From positions 1 through 64,000 of the forward strand of contig SOJZ01000010.1 of the NCBI GenBank assembly GCA_004376295.1: DNA of 64,000 nucleotides. Reading direction: 5' to 3'. This document shows positions 16,811 through 26,069 of the stretch, in pieces. The number at the start of each line of letters is the position of its first letter. The first letter of the stretch is position 1. This stretch comes from Candidatus Bathyarchaeota archaeon. Lineage in GTDB: Archaea; Thermoproteota; Bathyarchaeia; Bathyarchaeales; Bathyarchaeaceae. The translations under genes were made by a program, and so were the position numbers. The notes beneath the pieces were generated by a model. The model was not told the origin of the DNA and ran no database searches. It saw only the letters and a program-made list of their open reading frames with translations.

Positions 16811-17812
16811 ATGTCTTGTACAGTTGTAGTTTGCGGTTTCTTCGGGGACACGGGTAAAGGAAAAGTCATTTCGTATCTTTCGTTGAAGGATAAAATAACA
16901 GTAACTGCCAGAGCAGGCGTTGGTCCCAACGCAGGTCACACAGTTGTCTATGAAGGAAAAGAGTACAAGCTAAGAATGCTTCCAAGCGCCTTCGTCTACA
17001 ATGAATGCCGATTATTAATTGGCCCAGGTGTCCTAGTAAACCCAGAAATTCTTCTAAACGAGATACAGCTAACCAAGTCCGAGGACAGAGTCGGCGTTGA
17101 CAGACAATGTGCAGTCATCGAATCAAGGCACATTGAAGCCGATAAAAAAGGGGAACTTGCTAAAAAAATAAAAACAACAGGGTCGGGATCAGGCCCATGC
17201 AACGCGGAGAGAGCGTTAAGAACCGTTAAATTAACTCGTGACTTGCCGGCGCTTGAGAGATTTTTGACAGATGTCCCTGCAGAAGTAAACCGTGCAATCG
17301 ACGAAGGAAAGAATGTTCTAATTGAAGGAACCCAGGGAACATATCTTTCCCTTTTTCATGGAACCTACCCTTACTGCACCTCCAAGGACGTAACGGCCTC
17401 AGCTGCGTGTTCAGATGTTGGCGTTGGACCAACGAAGGTTAACGATGTTATTCTTGTATTCAAAGCGTACACAACTAGGGTTGGGGCAGGTCCGCTTCAA
17501 GGCGAACTGTCATGGGAGGAAGCAGAGAAGAGAGGATGGGCTGAGGTTGCCACGGTGACTGGTAGACGGCGACGAGCAGCGCCATTCGATTATGAACTTG
17601 CAAAGAGGGCGGTGATGTTAAATGGAGCAACGCAAGCCGCCATAACGAAAATTGATATATTGTTTCCAGAGTGCAAAGGAGTTAAATCCTATGAAGAGCT
17701 TTCACAAAAATCAAAAAACTTCATCGAGAACGTTGAAAAGGAAATCAAAGTGCCGGTGACGCTTGTTGGAACGGGACCTGGCACTAGGGAAATCGTGGAT
17801 AGAAGGGCTTAG
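16811..17812 (+). CDS. purA: Adenylosuccinate synthetase (short archaeal type)
   Basis: It converts IMP, aspartate and GTP to adenylosuccinate in AMP synthesis. The 333-residue length fits the shorter archaeal form, about 100 residues less than bacterial PurA. GFFGDTGKGK is the P-loop-like GTP/IMP motif. ARAGVGPNAGHTVV, GTQGTYLSLFHG and TGRRRRAAPFDY match conserved IMP- and aspartate-binding segments. The start at ATG 16811 has a GGAGAGGT Shine-Dalgarno sequence. It is separated from the ABC transporter by 122 bp and is probably its own unit. Confidence 0.96.
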   Translation: MSCTVVVCGFFGDTGKGKVISYLSLKDKITVTARAGVGPNAGHTVVYEGKEYKLRMLPSAFVYNECRLLIGPGVLVNPEILLNEIQLTKSEDRVGVDRQCAVIESRHIEADKKGELAKKIKTTGSGSGPCNAERALRTVKLTRDLPALERFLTDVPAEVNRAIDEGKNVLIEGTQGTYLSLFHGTYPYCTSKDVTASAACSDVGVGPTKVNDVILVFKAYTTRVGAGPLQGELSWEEAEKRGWAEVATVTGRRRRAAPFDYELAKRAVMLNGATQAAITKIDILFPECKGVKSYEELSQKSKNFIENVEKEIKVPVTLVGTGPGTREIVDRRA

Positions 17813-17934
17813 CTCGATTACGTTTCAGTCAAGGTTCAAATTTAACAAAGATATAAAATGGCGTTGGAACACTAGAGAATATTCGACGATATCTGTTGAA
17901 ACCGAGGATTTCGTGACGGCGGAGGACTGTTTGA

Positions 17935-19617
17935 TTGAAAGTTGGGGAAAGGAAATCAGGCAGAAAAATCGATTTAGGCGATTCTGCTTTCACAAAATTT
18001 CTTGATTCTCTTTCTTCCAAGCCTATTATCCGATACATGGTTTACTCGTGCGCCGTGGTTTCATTTTTCGGGTTGATCTTAATTCCGCCGATTCTTGGTA
18101 TACTTCTCAAATGGAATACGATGGGACAAATTTTTGAAAATCCTGATTTGATGTCTAGAGCAACGACGGCAATTTCCTCGTCCTTTGCGATAGCTATCTT
18201 TGTTTCACTAATAGACTTGGCTGCTGGTTTGCCGCTGGCTTGGTTTATCACAAGAGGTAGATCCAGATGGCTAAATGTTCTCGATACATTCACGGACATT
18301 CCTTTTGTCGTACCTACAGTGACTCTTGGCTATTCGTTGCTGTTGTTCTGGAGTGGGCCAGAGGGTGTTTCTTCACTGTTTGAGGGTAGTCTTGTGTCAC
18401 CTGGTTGGTTGCTAATCATTTTGCTTCATTTCACGTTTTCTTTTCCCGTTGTAGTTAGGGTGATGGTAGGAGGGCTTCTTGATTATGAGCGAACGTATGA
18501 GGAAGCTGCTAGAACTCTGGGTGCAGCACCATTAACTGCCGATAGAACGATTACGCTTCCTATCCTAAAACCGTCATTAATAGCGTCCTTCACATTGGCG
18601 TTTGCAAGGTCGATTTCTGAAACGGGGGCTACTATGATGGTTGCGGGGGCATTTGAAAATGGGCCAGTTTTAATTAATAACCTTAAAACCGCCGGTGAAA
18701 CGGGTTATGAAGGAGCGTTGGTTTTCGTCAGCTTCATCTTAATAGCAGTTTCTTGCCTGATGTTTTTAGTTATTAGGCTACTGGGTACAAGACTAAAAAT
18801 ACCCCTTAAGACGATTCGACCGGCGATTGAGAGAAAACTGAGTGACCCTAGTGTAGTAACCTTGAGAAACGGCGTCACGCTTTTGATATTTCTTGTTCTT
18901 GTTCTCATTCCATCGCTTTTCGTGGCTCTTCCAGCGATACAAGCCATCTCAGACGGCACAATAAACCAAGCAATAACCGCTACAGGTGTGTGGGAAGGAT
19001 ACTGGCAAAGTCTTGGTTTATCCTATTTTGTAGGAACCGTCGCCACCATATTAAATGTTATACTTGGTTTGCCGATGGCAGTTCTCATCGCAAGAAGAAG
19101 AATTGGAACGTTATCTTCAACAATTCTAGACGTACTGGTCAACGTTCCCATGATAGTCCCCTCTATTGCACTCGGGATCTCTCTCAGCTTTTTCTGGAAA
19201 AACTTCGCCTTTTTCCCTGAAATTTGGCTACTGATTCTAGTACACATGTCGATTACTTATCCCTACTTCGTGAGGTCAGCAGCATCTGCGGTTGAAAGAA
19301 TTAGCATAGACCTCGAAGAAGCCGCCAGAACTCTTGGTAGCCGACCATTCACCGTGTTTAGGACAATCATTTTGCCTTTAACAAAATACTCTTTGTTGGC
19401 AGGTGCAATCATGGTGTTTACGAGGAGTATAAGCGAGACTGGCGCCACTTTGGCCGTGGTAACTGAGCTACAGACTGTTCCAGTTCTATTGGTTAGTTGG
19501 GTTAAGCTAGGAATGTCGCCTTCAGAAATCGGTCTAGGCTGTGGCTTTCTGATTGTGTTGTCATTCATAATCTTATTAATCTTAAGACTCGTAGCTAGAG
19601 GGCATCAGCATGCTTAA
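17935..19617 (+). CDS. ABC importer permease with two fused permease domains
   Basis: The 560-residue protein has two homologous halves, each with about six helices and an EAA loop: YEEAARTLGAAPLTADRTITLPIL in the first half and LEEAARTLGSRPFTVFRTIILPL in the second. This arrangement is that of FbpB/ThiP-type iron(III), thiamine or related importers. The start is TTG 17935 with GGAGG about 9 bases upstream. The ATPase follows 64 bp downstream. No substrate-binding protein is seen in the window, so the substrate cannot be assigned. Confidence 0.93.
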   Translation: MKVGERKSGRKIDLGDSAFTKFLDSLSSKPIIRYMVYSCAVVSFFGLILIPPILGILLKWNTMGQIFENPDLMSRATTAISSSFAIAIFVSLIDLAAGLPLAWFITRGRSRWLNVLDTFTDIPFVVPTVTLGYSLLLFWSGPEGVSSLFEGSLVSPGWLLIILLHFTFSFPVVVRVMVGGLLDYERTYEEAARTLGAAPLTADRTITLPILKPSLIASFTLAFARSISETGATMMVAGAFENGPVLINNLKTAGETGYEGALVFVSFILIAVSCLMFLVIRLLGTRLKIPLKTIRPAIERKLSDPSVVTLRNGVTLLIFLVLVLIPSLFVALPAIQAISDGTINQAITATGVWEGYWQSLGLSYFVGTVATILNVILGLPMAVLIARRRIGTLSSTILDVLVNVPMIVPSIALGISLSFFWKNFAFFPEIWLLILVHMSITYPYFVRSAASAVERISIDLEEAARTLGSRPFTVFRTIILPLTKYSLLAGAIMVFTRSISETGATLAVVTELQTVPVLLVSWVKLGMSPSEIGLGCGFLIVLSFIILLILRLVARGHQHA

Positions 19618-19681
19618 AATATCCAGCGTAGTTGAATCATACTACTATAATTACACACGAGCTTACGGAGGCTCAAGTTAG

Positions 19682-20791
19682 ATGCCAGAAGTTCAACTAG
19701 TGAACGTTACCAAGACGTTTGAAAAAGGCAAAATCGTTGCAGTGGATGACGTAAGCTTTCGTGTTCAAGATAAAGAATATTTTTCCCTTATTGGTCCAAG
19801 CGGATGTGGCAAGACCACTCTGCTCAGAATTGTTGCTGGTTTAGTTCAACCAGACGAAGGCGAAATTCACATTGAAAATAAGCTTGTAAACCCCATTCCG
19901 CCCGAAGACAGGTGTATTGGCTTCGTTTTCCAAACCTATGCACTCTTTCCTCACATGAATGTTTGGGACAACGTAACCTATGGCCCAAGAGTGAAGGCAT
20001 GGGGAAACAAAGAAAGAACAAGAATTGGACGCGAAATGTTGGAGATGGTTAGGCTCTATGAACGTTTGGATGCCTTACCGTCTGAGCTGAGCGGTGGAAT
20101 GATGCAGAGAGTTGCCTTGGCCAGAGCGTTGGCCGCAGGTGCTAAATTATTATTGTTAGATGAGCCACTAGGCGCCTTGGACGCTAAGATCAGGTTTGAG
20201 TTAAGGTACGAATTGAGAAAGTTTGTGAAAGACCTTGGATTGACTGCCATACACGTTACTCATGATCAAGGAGAGGCCATGGCCATTTCGGACAGAATCG
20301 CGGTGATGAGGAAGGGAAAGATTTTGCAGGTTGGAACCCCTCAAGAACTGTATATGAAGCCACAACATATTTTTGTAGCTCATTTCATCGGAGAATCAAA
20401 CTTCCTTGAAGGCTACATCACTGAGGTAGACAAGAATGGGTCACTTGTCAAGTTGCGGGGAAGATTAACCGTTCATGTTTCCGACAAGACGAAAAACAAG
20501 GGTGAAAGAGTTGTCTTGATGGTTAGGCCAGAAACGTTCAAGATGGAAGAAGGACGAAAAAAGAGAGTTAATTCGATGTTTGGTCACATTGAAAAGTTTA
20601 GGTTTGAAGGAACAAACATACGATATGAAGTCATACTTGAAAACGAAGACAGGATAGCAATCATCCGTCCTACGTTGATAGGAGAATGGTTCAACGTAGG
20701 TGACAAAGTTACTGTCAGTTTTTCCCCTAACAAAAGTTATATTTTCACCTATCCAAGCAAAGGGTTAAGGGAGGAGCTGACGCTTGAGTGA
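19682..20791 (+). CDS. ABC importer ATPase (PotA/FbpC type)
   Basis: It powers the permease encoded just upstream. Visible motifs are Walker A GPSGCGKTT, Q-loop FQTYALFP, signature LSGGMMQR, Walker B LLLLDEPLGALD and the switch His (IHVTHDQGEA). The C-terminal roughly 120 residues form a TOBE-like regulatory domain. At 369 residues it has the usual length. ATG 19682 has ACGGAGGCT upstream. Its end overlaps the DUF47 gene by 8 bp. Confidence 0.95.
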   Translation: MPEVQLVNVTKTFEKGKIVAVDDVSFRVQDKEYFSLIGPSGCGKTTLLRIVAGLVQPDEGEIHIENKLVNPIPPEDRCIGFVFQTYALFPHMNVWDNVTYGPRVKAWGNKERTRIGREMLEMVRLYERLDALPSELSGGMMQRVALARALAAGAKLLLLDEPLGALDAKIRFELRYELRKFVKDLGLTAIHVTHDQGEAMAISDRIAVMRKGKILQVGTPQELYMKPQHIFVAHFIGESNFLEGYITEVDKNGSLVKLRGRLTVHVSDKTKNKGERVVLMVRPETFKMEEGRKKRVNSMFGHIEKFRFEGTNIRYEVILENEDRIAIIRPTLIGEWFNVGDKVTVSFSPNKSYIFTYPSKGLREELTLE

Positions 20792-21356
20792 ACTACTAAA
20801 ATGGTTTGAAAAAAGAAGAGAAGAAAAGGTATTAACAATGACGCAGCAGCATCTGGCCATGACTATGAGCATTGCTGAAGACTTGGAAAGAGCTGTAAAA
20901 GCAGCAACAAGCAACGATGAAAAAAGAAAGAAACTATGCATAAATCGAGTGGCAGAGGCTGAAAAAGAAGCTGACAAGCTAAGAAGAGAAATAATGGACG
21001 AATTGGCCCGAGGAGAACTATCACCAACAGACAGAGAAGACCTCATGCACCTCGTGAAAAGAGTGGATATGGTAGCAGATTGGAGTCGCGAATCCACTCG
21101 CATACTCAACGTCATTCCAATGGAGAAAGTGCCAGAAAACCTGAAGAAAGCACTTGAGGCGGCAGATCAGGTTGAAAGACAAGAGGAGAAAGTAGACGAT
21201 CTCTATGAAAACGCTAGATTGCTGTTGGCTAAAGAAACAACTATGAGTGCAGGGGTCACTGTTTTAATAAGCCAACTTTTTGAAAGTATCGAGAGGATGG
21301 CTGACTGGTGTGAAGACGCTTGCGACCAGGTTAGAATAATTGTCGTTCGTCGATAA
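20784..21356 (+). CDS. DUF47 / PhoU-like protein
   Basis: The 190-residue all-helical protein has the repeated PhoU-like pattern (TMSIAEDLERAV, AEKEADKLRREIMDELARG, VKRVDMVADWSRES, LFESIERMADWCEDACDQV). DUF47 proteins usually accompany phosphate transporters of the PiT type and are thought to regulate them, binding metal clusters through acidic residues. Here the gene overlaps an ABC ATPase by 8 bp, so it is likely a regulatory partner of this importer. The start is TTG. Confidence 0.85.
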   Translation: MSELLKWFEKRREEKVLTMTQQHLAMTMSIAEDLERAVKAATSNDEKRKKLCINRVAEAEKEADKLRREIMDELARGELSPTDREDLMHLVKRVDMVADWSRESTRILNVIPMEKVPENLKKALEAADQVERQEEKVDDLYENARLLLAKETTMSAGVTVLISQLFESIERMADWCEDACDQVRIIVVRR

Positions 21357-21377
21357 CAGCATAGGAGGTGCAAGCAT

Positions 21378-21659
21378 ACGCCGAAAATTACAATTGAAGT
21401 GCGCGAGCTTCGCGATAAGGCCGACGGTGAAACGGTAAAGGATTTGATAAGTTTTCTGGAAAAAAGAATAGATGCAGAAGTGAAAGTTGCAGGTCGCGAG
21501 ATTACCATAGATGAAGAGAATGCTCCTTCCAAGGCATATTTGCGGGTGCTTATCAGAAAATTCCTGCATCAAATGGAGCTGAAAGAAGACTTCCGCGTGA
21601 TCTCAAGCAAAGAAAACGTTTTCACCATCAAAGAAAGGAAAGGAGCTAGAGAAGAATAG
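21378..21659 (+). CDS. eL22-like ribosomal protein candidate with non-canonical start
   Basis: The frame continues upstream of the GTG at 21399 with PKITIEV. That extends the resemblance to eukaryotic eL22 (FLEKRIDAEVKVAG, REITID, SKAYLRVLIRKFLHQMELKEDFRVIS against eL22 FLQERIKVNGK and the [22 protein letters not shown] region). A strong AGGAGGTG Shine-Dalgarno sequence (21363-21370) is 7 bases before an ACG codon at 21378, and no ATG/GTG/TTG lies there. So the start may be ACG, or GTG 21399 if the N-terminus is dispensable. The product is about 93 residues and ends KERKGAREE. The family call rests on motif pattern alone. Confidence 0.6.
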   Translation, partial: TPKITIEVRELRDKADGETVKDLISFLEKRIDAEVKVAGREITIDEENAPSKAYLRVLIRKFLHQMELKEDFRVISSKENVFTIKERKGAREE

Positions 21660-21691
21660 GCTTTATTATTGTTCAGCAGGCAGAATGGAAA

Positions 21692-22081
21692 TCATTTGAC
21701 TCTTCGTTGTTCTTTTCGCTTCTTTTCAAATGTATCATGGACCCTCAAGAGATATCCGCGTGCCGTCCACGTTTTCTTATGAGCGTCAAATAGTTCAGTT
21801 GCTTTCATATTGTCTTTTGCCTCTCGAAGCAGGTTCTGGACAGATGAAAGAATAGAGCTTATCTCAACTTGTTTTGAATGCGAGTCAATTTTCCATGAAG
21901 AACTTTCAGATTCGTTTTGATGCATGAGGGAAAAAAGAAAAAGGGCATATTCTAAATCGGCACCTGCTCGCCAAACGAGATTTACCAAGTTTTTTTCATC
22001 TTTTTTTGCGAGGGCCTTCATTGAACCCTCAAGGCGGTTTATCGCAGACGCTATGGACTCAACTATCTTCTCTTGCTTCAT
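21692..22081 (-). CDS. Conserved hypothetical helical protein, 129 aa
   Basis: This predominantly helical, charged protein (MKQEKIVESIASAINRLEGS..., RAGADLEYALFLFSLMHQN) has no metal or nucleotide motif and no membrane segment. The basic C-terminus ends EKKRKEQRRVK. It is convergent with the eL22-like gene. No family is recognised. Confidence 0.6.
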   Translation of the reverse strand: MKQEKIVESIASAINRLEGSMKALAKKDEKNLVNLVWRAGADLEYALFLFSLMHQNESESSSWKIDSHSKQVEISSILSSVQNLLREAKDNMKATELFDAHKKTWTARGYLLRVHDTFEKKRKEQRRVK

Positions 22082-22157
22082 CTTCTATCATCCAAATATC
22101 TCGAAAGTTTTAAGTGATGTGTGCTTTAAGCTTTTAGTTCAAGGAGGACGAGCACTC

Positions 22158-22430
22158 GTGCGTGATAAGACGTTAGGTGCGCTTATGTGTATTCTAGGCG
22201 TGCTTGCTATGACTGGATATTTTTGTTGGCTTTTCCTAGCGCCCCAAGATTTGGTTTTTTTGGGAAGACCGCTTAGCGATTGGGCGGTAATCGTTCCAGT
22301 CGTAATCATCGTTTACGTGTTTCTCTTCATTGTAGTGTGGATTGGTTGGACAATGGTTTCCACGCCGCCACCATTGCCAGTTGCTCCAAAAAGCTCTGAG
22401 GAGAAAAAAGAAACTGAAAAGAAAGAATAA
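22158..22430 (+). CDS. Two-helix membrane protein, 90 aa
   Basis: GTG 22158 is preceded by AAGGAGGA (22141-22148), which defines this start over more upstream in-frame codons. Residues about 7-28 and 46-70 are transmembrane helices. The tail is proline-rich then charged (STPPPLPVAPKSSEEKKE). No family is recognised. Confidence 0.6.
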   Translation: MRDKTLGALMCILGVLAMTGYFCWLFLAPQDLVFLGRPLSDWAVIVPVVIIVYVFLFIVVWIGWTMVSTPPPLPVAPKSSEEKKETEKKE

Positions 22431-22501
22431 CTGATCATCTAGAGTCAAAGGAAATAAGATTTATCATTTTGTTTCAACTTGTGATTTAGGAGGGTTCAAG
22501 G

Positions 22502-22645
22502 GTGGTCGGTCGACGTTGTCCAAAGTGTGGGGGACGACTGCGTTATCTAACGGGCTTGTGGTACTGCGGTAATTGTGACAAATGTTTTGATGTACGTCAG
22601 ACAAAGCTTAGTGCCCGAGCAAAAGCAGAATGCGTGAGACCGTAG
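22502..22645 (+). CDS. Mini zinc-ribbon protein, 47 aa
   Basis: It starts with GTG behind AGGAGGG (22488-22494). CPKCGGRLRYL and YCGNCDKCFDV give a four- or five-cysteine ribbon with the family-typical aromatic LTGLWYCGNC segment. A basic tail ends CVRP. It ends 40 bp from the stop of the convergent rad50 gene. It is one of a set of very small zinc proteins in this window. Confidence 0.75.
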   Translation: MVGRRCPKCGGRLRYLTGLWYCGNCDKCFDVRQTKLSARAKAECVRP

Positions 22646-22684
22646 CCAACAGCAAATTTTAGAGATGAAGCTCTCTCTATGTGA

Positions 22685-24772
22685 TTACCTTTCCATAGAA
22701 GCTTTGCTTATGCCGGCTTCTTTCTCCACCCGTATAACGTGTTCTGCTTTCTCGGCAAACGCTTCACTGTGGGTCACAGCGATTATTTGTTCGATGGCTT
22801 TTAGGCGGGAAATGGCTTCAGCTAACCTGTCAACTGAACCGTCTTCTCTCCCTAAACTCTCTGTCGGTTCATCTAAGAGAAGTAGATAAAGCCCATGACC
22901 AGTTCTTGACTGCATAATTAGTTGGCCGAGGCCGAGGCGATATGCGAATGCAAGTAGCGTTCGTTCTCCGCCTGAGAGGTTAGAAACTTCTCGTTCATAC
23001 CCCTCCTCGCTCTTAATAATAGGCGTGTATGTTTCATCAATCTTAACGGTTAAAATTGGGCCTTCCGGCCCGCTGAGATCGTCTAATACGTGTTGAACCA
23101 TTCGTTCTAGGTAAGTGACGAACTCGCTTCGCAGTTTGGGTTGAATACTTCTGTAGGCGCCTCGTATATCGTCCATGACGCGGAGAAGCTTTTCGATATT
23201 CTCCATTCGTTTAATCTTTTGTTGTGCATGGTCTAAACGTTCTCTGAGGGTATCTATTCTCAACGCGATGTCTCTCTTTCGAGTTTCCTTTATTTCTAAC
23301 TTAGACTTCACCGCGGAATATTGCTCAAATGTTGTGTCACGAAGTTTTCGAGTAGATTCAAGTTCGTCGATGTCGAATTTGGTGATTTCTGCACGCGCGG
23401 CGTCAAGTTGACTTCGAAGCGATTTTTCTTTCTGTTGTTTGTCTTCAAAGTCTGTGGAAAGTTTGTTTAAGGATCCATGTTCCTCTTGGATTCGCTCTTT
23501 TGTTTCTTCAATTCGAGGGGTAAGTAGCTGTAAGTTTGAGACAACAAAGTTGACGACGCTGCGTAATCCTTCCAGTTCGTCAAAGTTCTTCTGAAGTTCA
23601 ACAAGTCTGTTTTCACGTTCAGCGTTTTCTTTATCAAGTCGTTCAAGAAGGCTTTTCTTGTACTCTCCAGTGAGATTTTGAAGGCATAGTGGGCATTTGT
23701 TTTCGGTTGTTAAGCTTGAAATGCGCTTTTTAGAGGTTTGTGTTTCTTTTTTAGCAGCCTCCTGTTCGCCTCCAATGCTTGTCATCTGATTTTCAAGAGT
23801 CACAAGATATTTCCTGAGCTCTTTGATTGTTTGGTCAGGTTTTAGTCCCACTTCTTGGAGCTTTTTTCGATGCGACTTCTGTTGGGCTTCTATTGATGTT
23901 AGGCGTTCTTCAAGGTCGTGGATGAATGTTTTCTTCTTTTCGATTTCATCCGCTAACTTTGCACATGTGTCTTCAATGTTGGCAACGTTTGCTTGCAATT
24001 CTGCCTCTCTTCTACGCAACTTATCTGTTTGTTTCCTTAATTTCTCAAGGCTCTGAAGACGTGAAGTTGCTTCATTGAAGGCGGCTTCGGTTTGAACAAG
24101 CTTCTTTCTCAAGCCTTCAAGTTCATTTTCAATCAGCGAAAACTCTTCAACCGACTTGTTGTACTCGGTTTGAAGCTTTTCCATTCCAACTACGTCGAAG
24201 TCACGTTCGTAGGCTCTCTTTTCACCTTGATATTCTTTTTGAAATCCAGCTATACCGCTCCATGCGACTTCATAATCGGAAAGTCCAAACATTTGGTCCA
24301 TCTTTTTCTGTCGTTGCCGCGGGGTCATGTTCAGCATTTCTTTTAGATGCTCTTGACGCACCCATACAACCTCACGAAAGAGGTCTTTGTCAAGGCCGGT
24401 TAGTGCCTTCAATTGTTCAACGACAGCTTCTCCCTTTGAGCTTGCGATTAATTTGTCCTCTTCAAAGAATTTGAGCTGTTCCATGTCTTGGCTGATGCCT
24501 TTATCATGTCTTCGAAGACCTCTCAGAATCCTGTAATTTTTTCCGTTGTGAATAAAGTGCATAGTTACCTTGCCTACGTCTGCTCCTTCTCTGAGAATAT
24601 AGTCGTAGCTTCTTCCGAGTGGGTCTCCGAAAAGGGCAAAATCAATAGCGTAGAGAACGGTTGACTTGCCACGTCCCAAGCCGCCGACAAGACAGTTGAA
24701 ACCTCTGGCAAATGGAACCTCCGTTTTTACGTGAGATCGAATGTTTTCAAGCTGCACAGTTTTAATTCTCAT
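22685..24772 (-). CDS. rad50: DNA double-strand break repair ATPase Rad50
   Basis: An SMC-like ATPase that tethers and opens DNA ends with Mre11. The N-terminal Walker A is GGLGRGKST (30-38). Long coiled coils follow on each side of the zinc-hook CPLC (360-363). The signature LSGGER is near 600 and the Walker B LLLLDEPTES near 632. The length of 695 is shorter than the usual 850-900, so the coiled-coil arms are reduced; both ATPase halves are complete. The start overlaps the end of mre11 by 11 bp. The pair is one operon. Confidence 0.97.
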   Translation of the reverse strand: MRIKTVQLENIRSHVKTEVPFARGFNCLVGGLGRGKSTVLYAIDFALFGDPLGRSYDYILREGADVGKVTMHFIHNGKNYRILRGLRRHDKGISQDMEQLKFFEEDKLIASSKGEAVVEQLKALTGLDKDLFREVVWVRQEHLKEMLNMTPRQRQKKMDQMFGLSDYEVAWSGIAGFQKEYQGEKRAYERDFDVVGMEKLQTEYNKSVEEFSLIENELEGLRKKLVQTEAAFNEATSRLQSLEKLRKQTDKLRRREAELQANVANIEDTCAKLADEIEKKKTFIHDLEERLTSIEAQQKSHRKKLQEVGLKPDQTIKELRKYLVTLENQMTSIGGEQEAAKKETQTSKKRISSLTTENKCPLCLQNLTGEYKKSLLERLDKENAERENRLVELQKNFDELEGLRSVVNFVVSNLQLLTPRIEETKERIQEEHGSLNKLSTDFEDKQQKEKSLRSQLDAARAEITKFDIDELESTRKLRDTTFEQYSAVKSKLEIKETRKRDIALRIDTLRERLDHAQQKIKRMENIEKLLRVMDDIRGAYRSIQPKLRSEFVTYLERMVQHVLDDLSGPEGPILTVKIDETYTPIIKSEEGYEREVSNLSGGERTLLAFAYRLGLGQLIMQSRTGHGLYLLLLDEPTESLGREDGSVDRLAEAISRLKAIEQIIAVTHSEAFAEKAEHVIRVEKEAGISKASMER

Positions 24773-25994
24773 GAGAGAAAGCCTCCAACGTTTCCTTCAC
24801 CTTTTTTTCTTCTTTTCCCACTAACGGTTCAAGTAGGTCAACGGCGAGTCTTGCCGCTCTTTCAGCCTCTTCCTGAGCGTAGCGGTCACGGAAGATTTCG
24901 AAAAAGTATTCGAACGCCTTCGTTTTGAGGTCTTTCAATTCGCCTTCGAATATGGAGCGGATTAGCTCTTCAGTGATTTCTGTTTCTCTTAACCGAACAA
25001 GTGGGTGTACAGTGAGCGCCCTTCTCGCCGCATTTCTGATCTTGGTGATGTCAATCTCTCCGCGTCCAGCTTCGACTGGCAACGCTCCCTTCAATATAGG
25101 TACAATTACTGCTCCGGCTTCATCAGCCTCTTTTACTGCTTGTACCACCATCTTGGTTATTTTTTGCGGAGTTGAGCCCGTGTAGTCACGTTCCAAGACG
25201 ATGAATCGACGTGGGGTTTCAAGCTTGATGCGGTGGAGTTTAGCTACTCCTTTTTGGTTTACTTTGACATGATAGAAGCCCTTGTCAACCTTAGCGTCGT
25301 CGTGGTTGACCGTTTCTGTGCAGCCGCTGTAGACGAGAAGACCGTTTTTGAAGGAAATCTTAACTGGCTTGTGAATGTGACCGCCTGCATAATAGTTGAA
25401 GCCGTCGGGAAGCATTTCAGGTGAAGCTTCGGCTTCCATTTGCGGAGGGGTCAGGCGGGGGATGTCGAGAGCCATGTGGAAAACGAAGATGTTGAATATG
25501 GAGGGGTCAGGTGTGGGCTTGTTCTGTTCTAGAAAGGTGGGCAGTCGTTCCTCAGTTCTTCCTCTTGTTCGAAAATTAGGGATACCATATACGTAACAGT
25601 TCTTGTTTCGCCAAGAAGCGCCCTCATGACGGGGCAAATAACGAATCAAGCCTGCACTGTCCAACGGATTAAGAATTGTTCCTGTAATCACGTTTGGCGC
25701 CGAGTCGTGAGAGCCGTCTACTGCAAGCGCGGGTATTCTAGCCTCTTTTAGTCGCCTGAAATTGGTTATGACGTTTTCAAGGGTGATGTTGGAGGGACGA
25801 GCGCGATGGAATATGTCTCCTGCGATAATCATGAACTCAGGCTTTAACTCAATAGTTTTGTCAACCACTTCTCGAAATGCAGCGTTAAAATCTTCCCGTC
25901 GAGCATCCAGATTATACTGCGCATAGCCCAAATGTAGATCAGCCACGTGAACAAAACTGAAAGGCTTCATCTCTTTCTTTCGCTGCTTCACCAC
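24762..25994 (-). CDS. mre11: DNA repair nuclease Mre11
   Basis: A manganese-dependent 3'-5' exonuclease/endonuclease of the Mre11-Rad50 complex, acting in end resection. Phosphoesterase motifs are HVADLHLG (DxH), IAGDIFHRARPS, VDGSHDSAPN (where GNHD is more common; here SHD) and GGHIHKP. The C-terminus carries the Rad50-binding helical part. The length is normal at 410. The true start may be GTG 25994, 25991 or ATG 25970 (MKPFSFVHVADLH). It is adjacent to nurA-herA with a NUDIX gene between. Confidence 0.97.
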   Translation of the reverse strand: MVKQRKKEMKPFSFVHVADLHLGYAQYNLDARREDFNAAFREVVDKTIELKPEFMIIAGDIFHRARPSNITLENVITNFRRLKEARIPALAVDGSHDSAPNVITGTILNPLDSAGLIRYLPRHEGASWRNKNCYVYGIPNFRTRGRTEERLPTFLEQNKPTPDPSIFNIFVFHMALDIPRLTPPQMEAEASPEMLPDGFNYYAGGHIHKPVKISFKNGLLVYSGCTETVNHDDAKVDKGFYHVKVNQKGVAKLHRIKLETPRRFIVLERDYTGSTPQKITKMVVQAVKEADEAGAVIVPILKGALPVEAGRGEIDITKIRNAARRALTVHPLVRLRETEITEELIRSIFEGELKDLKTKAFEYFFEIFRDRYAQEEAERAARLAVDLLEPLVGKEEKKVKETLEAFSHEN

Positions 25995-26069
25995 TAACTC
26001 TCCCGAACTTTAATTAGACAAATCGCTTTTTAAGTGTAAGAGATCGGTGAAGATATTGTTGTCGGAGGC

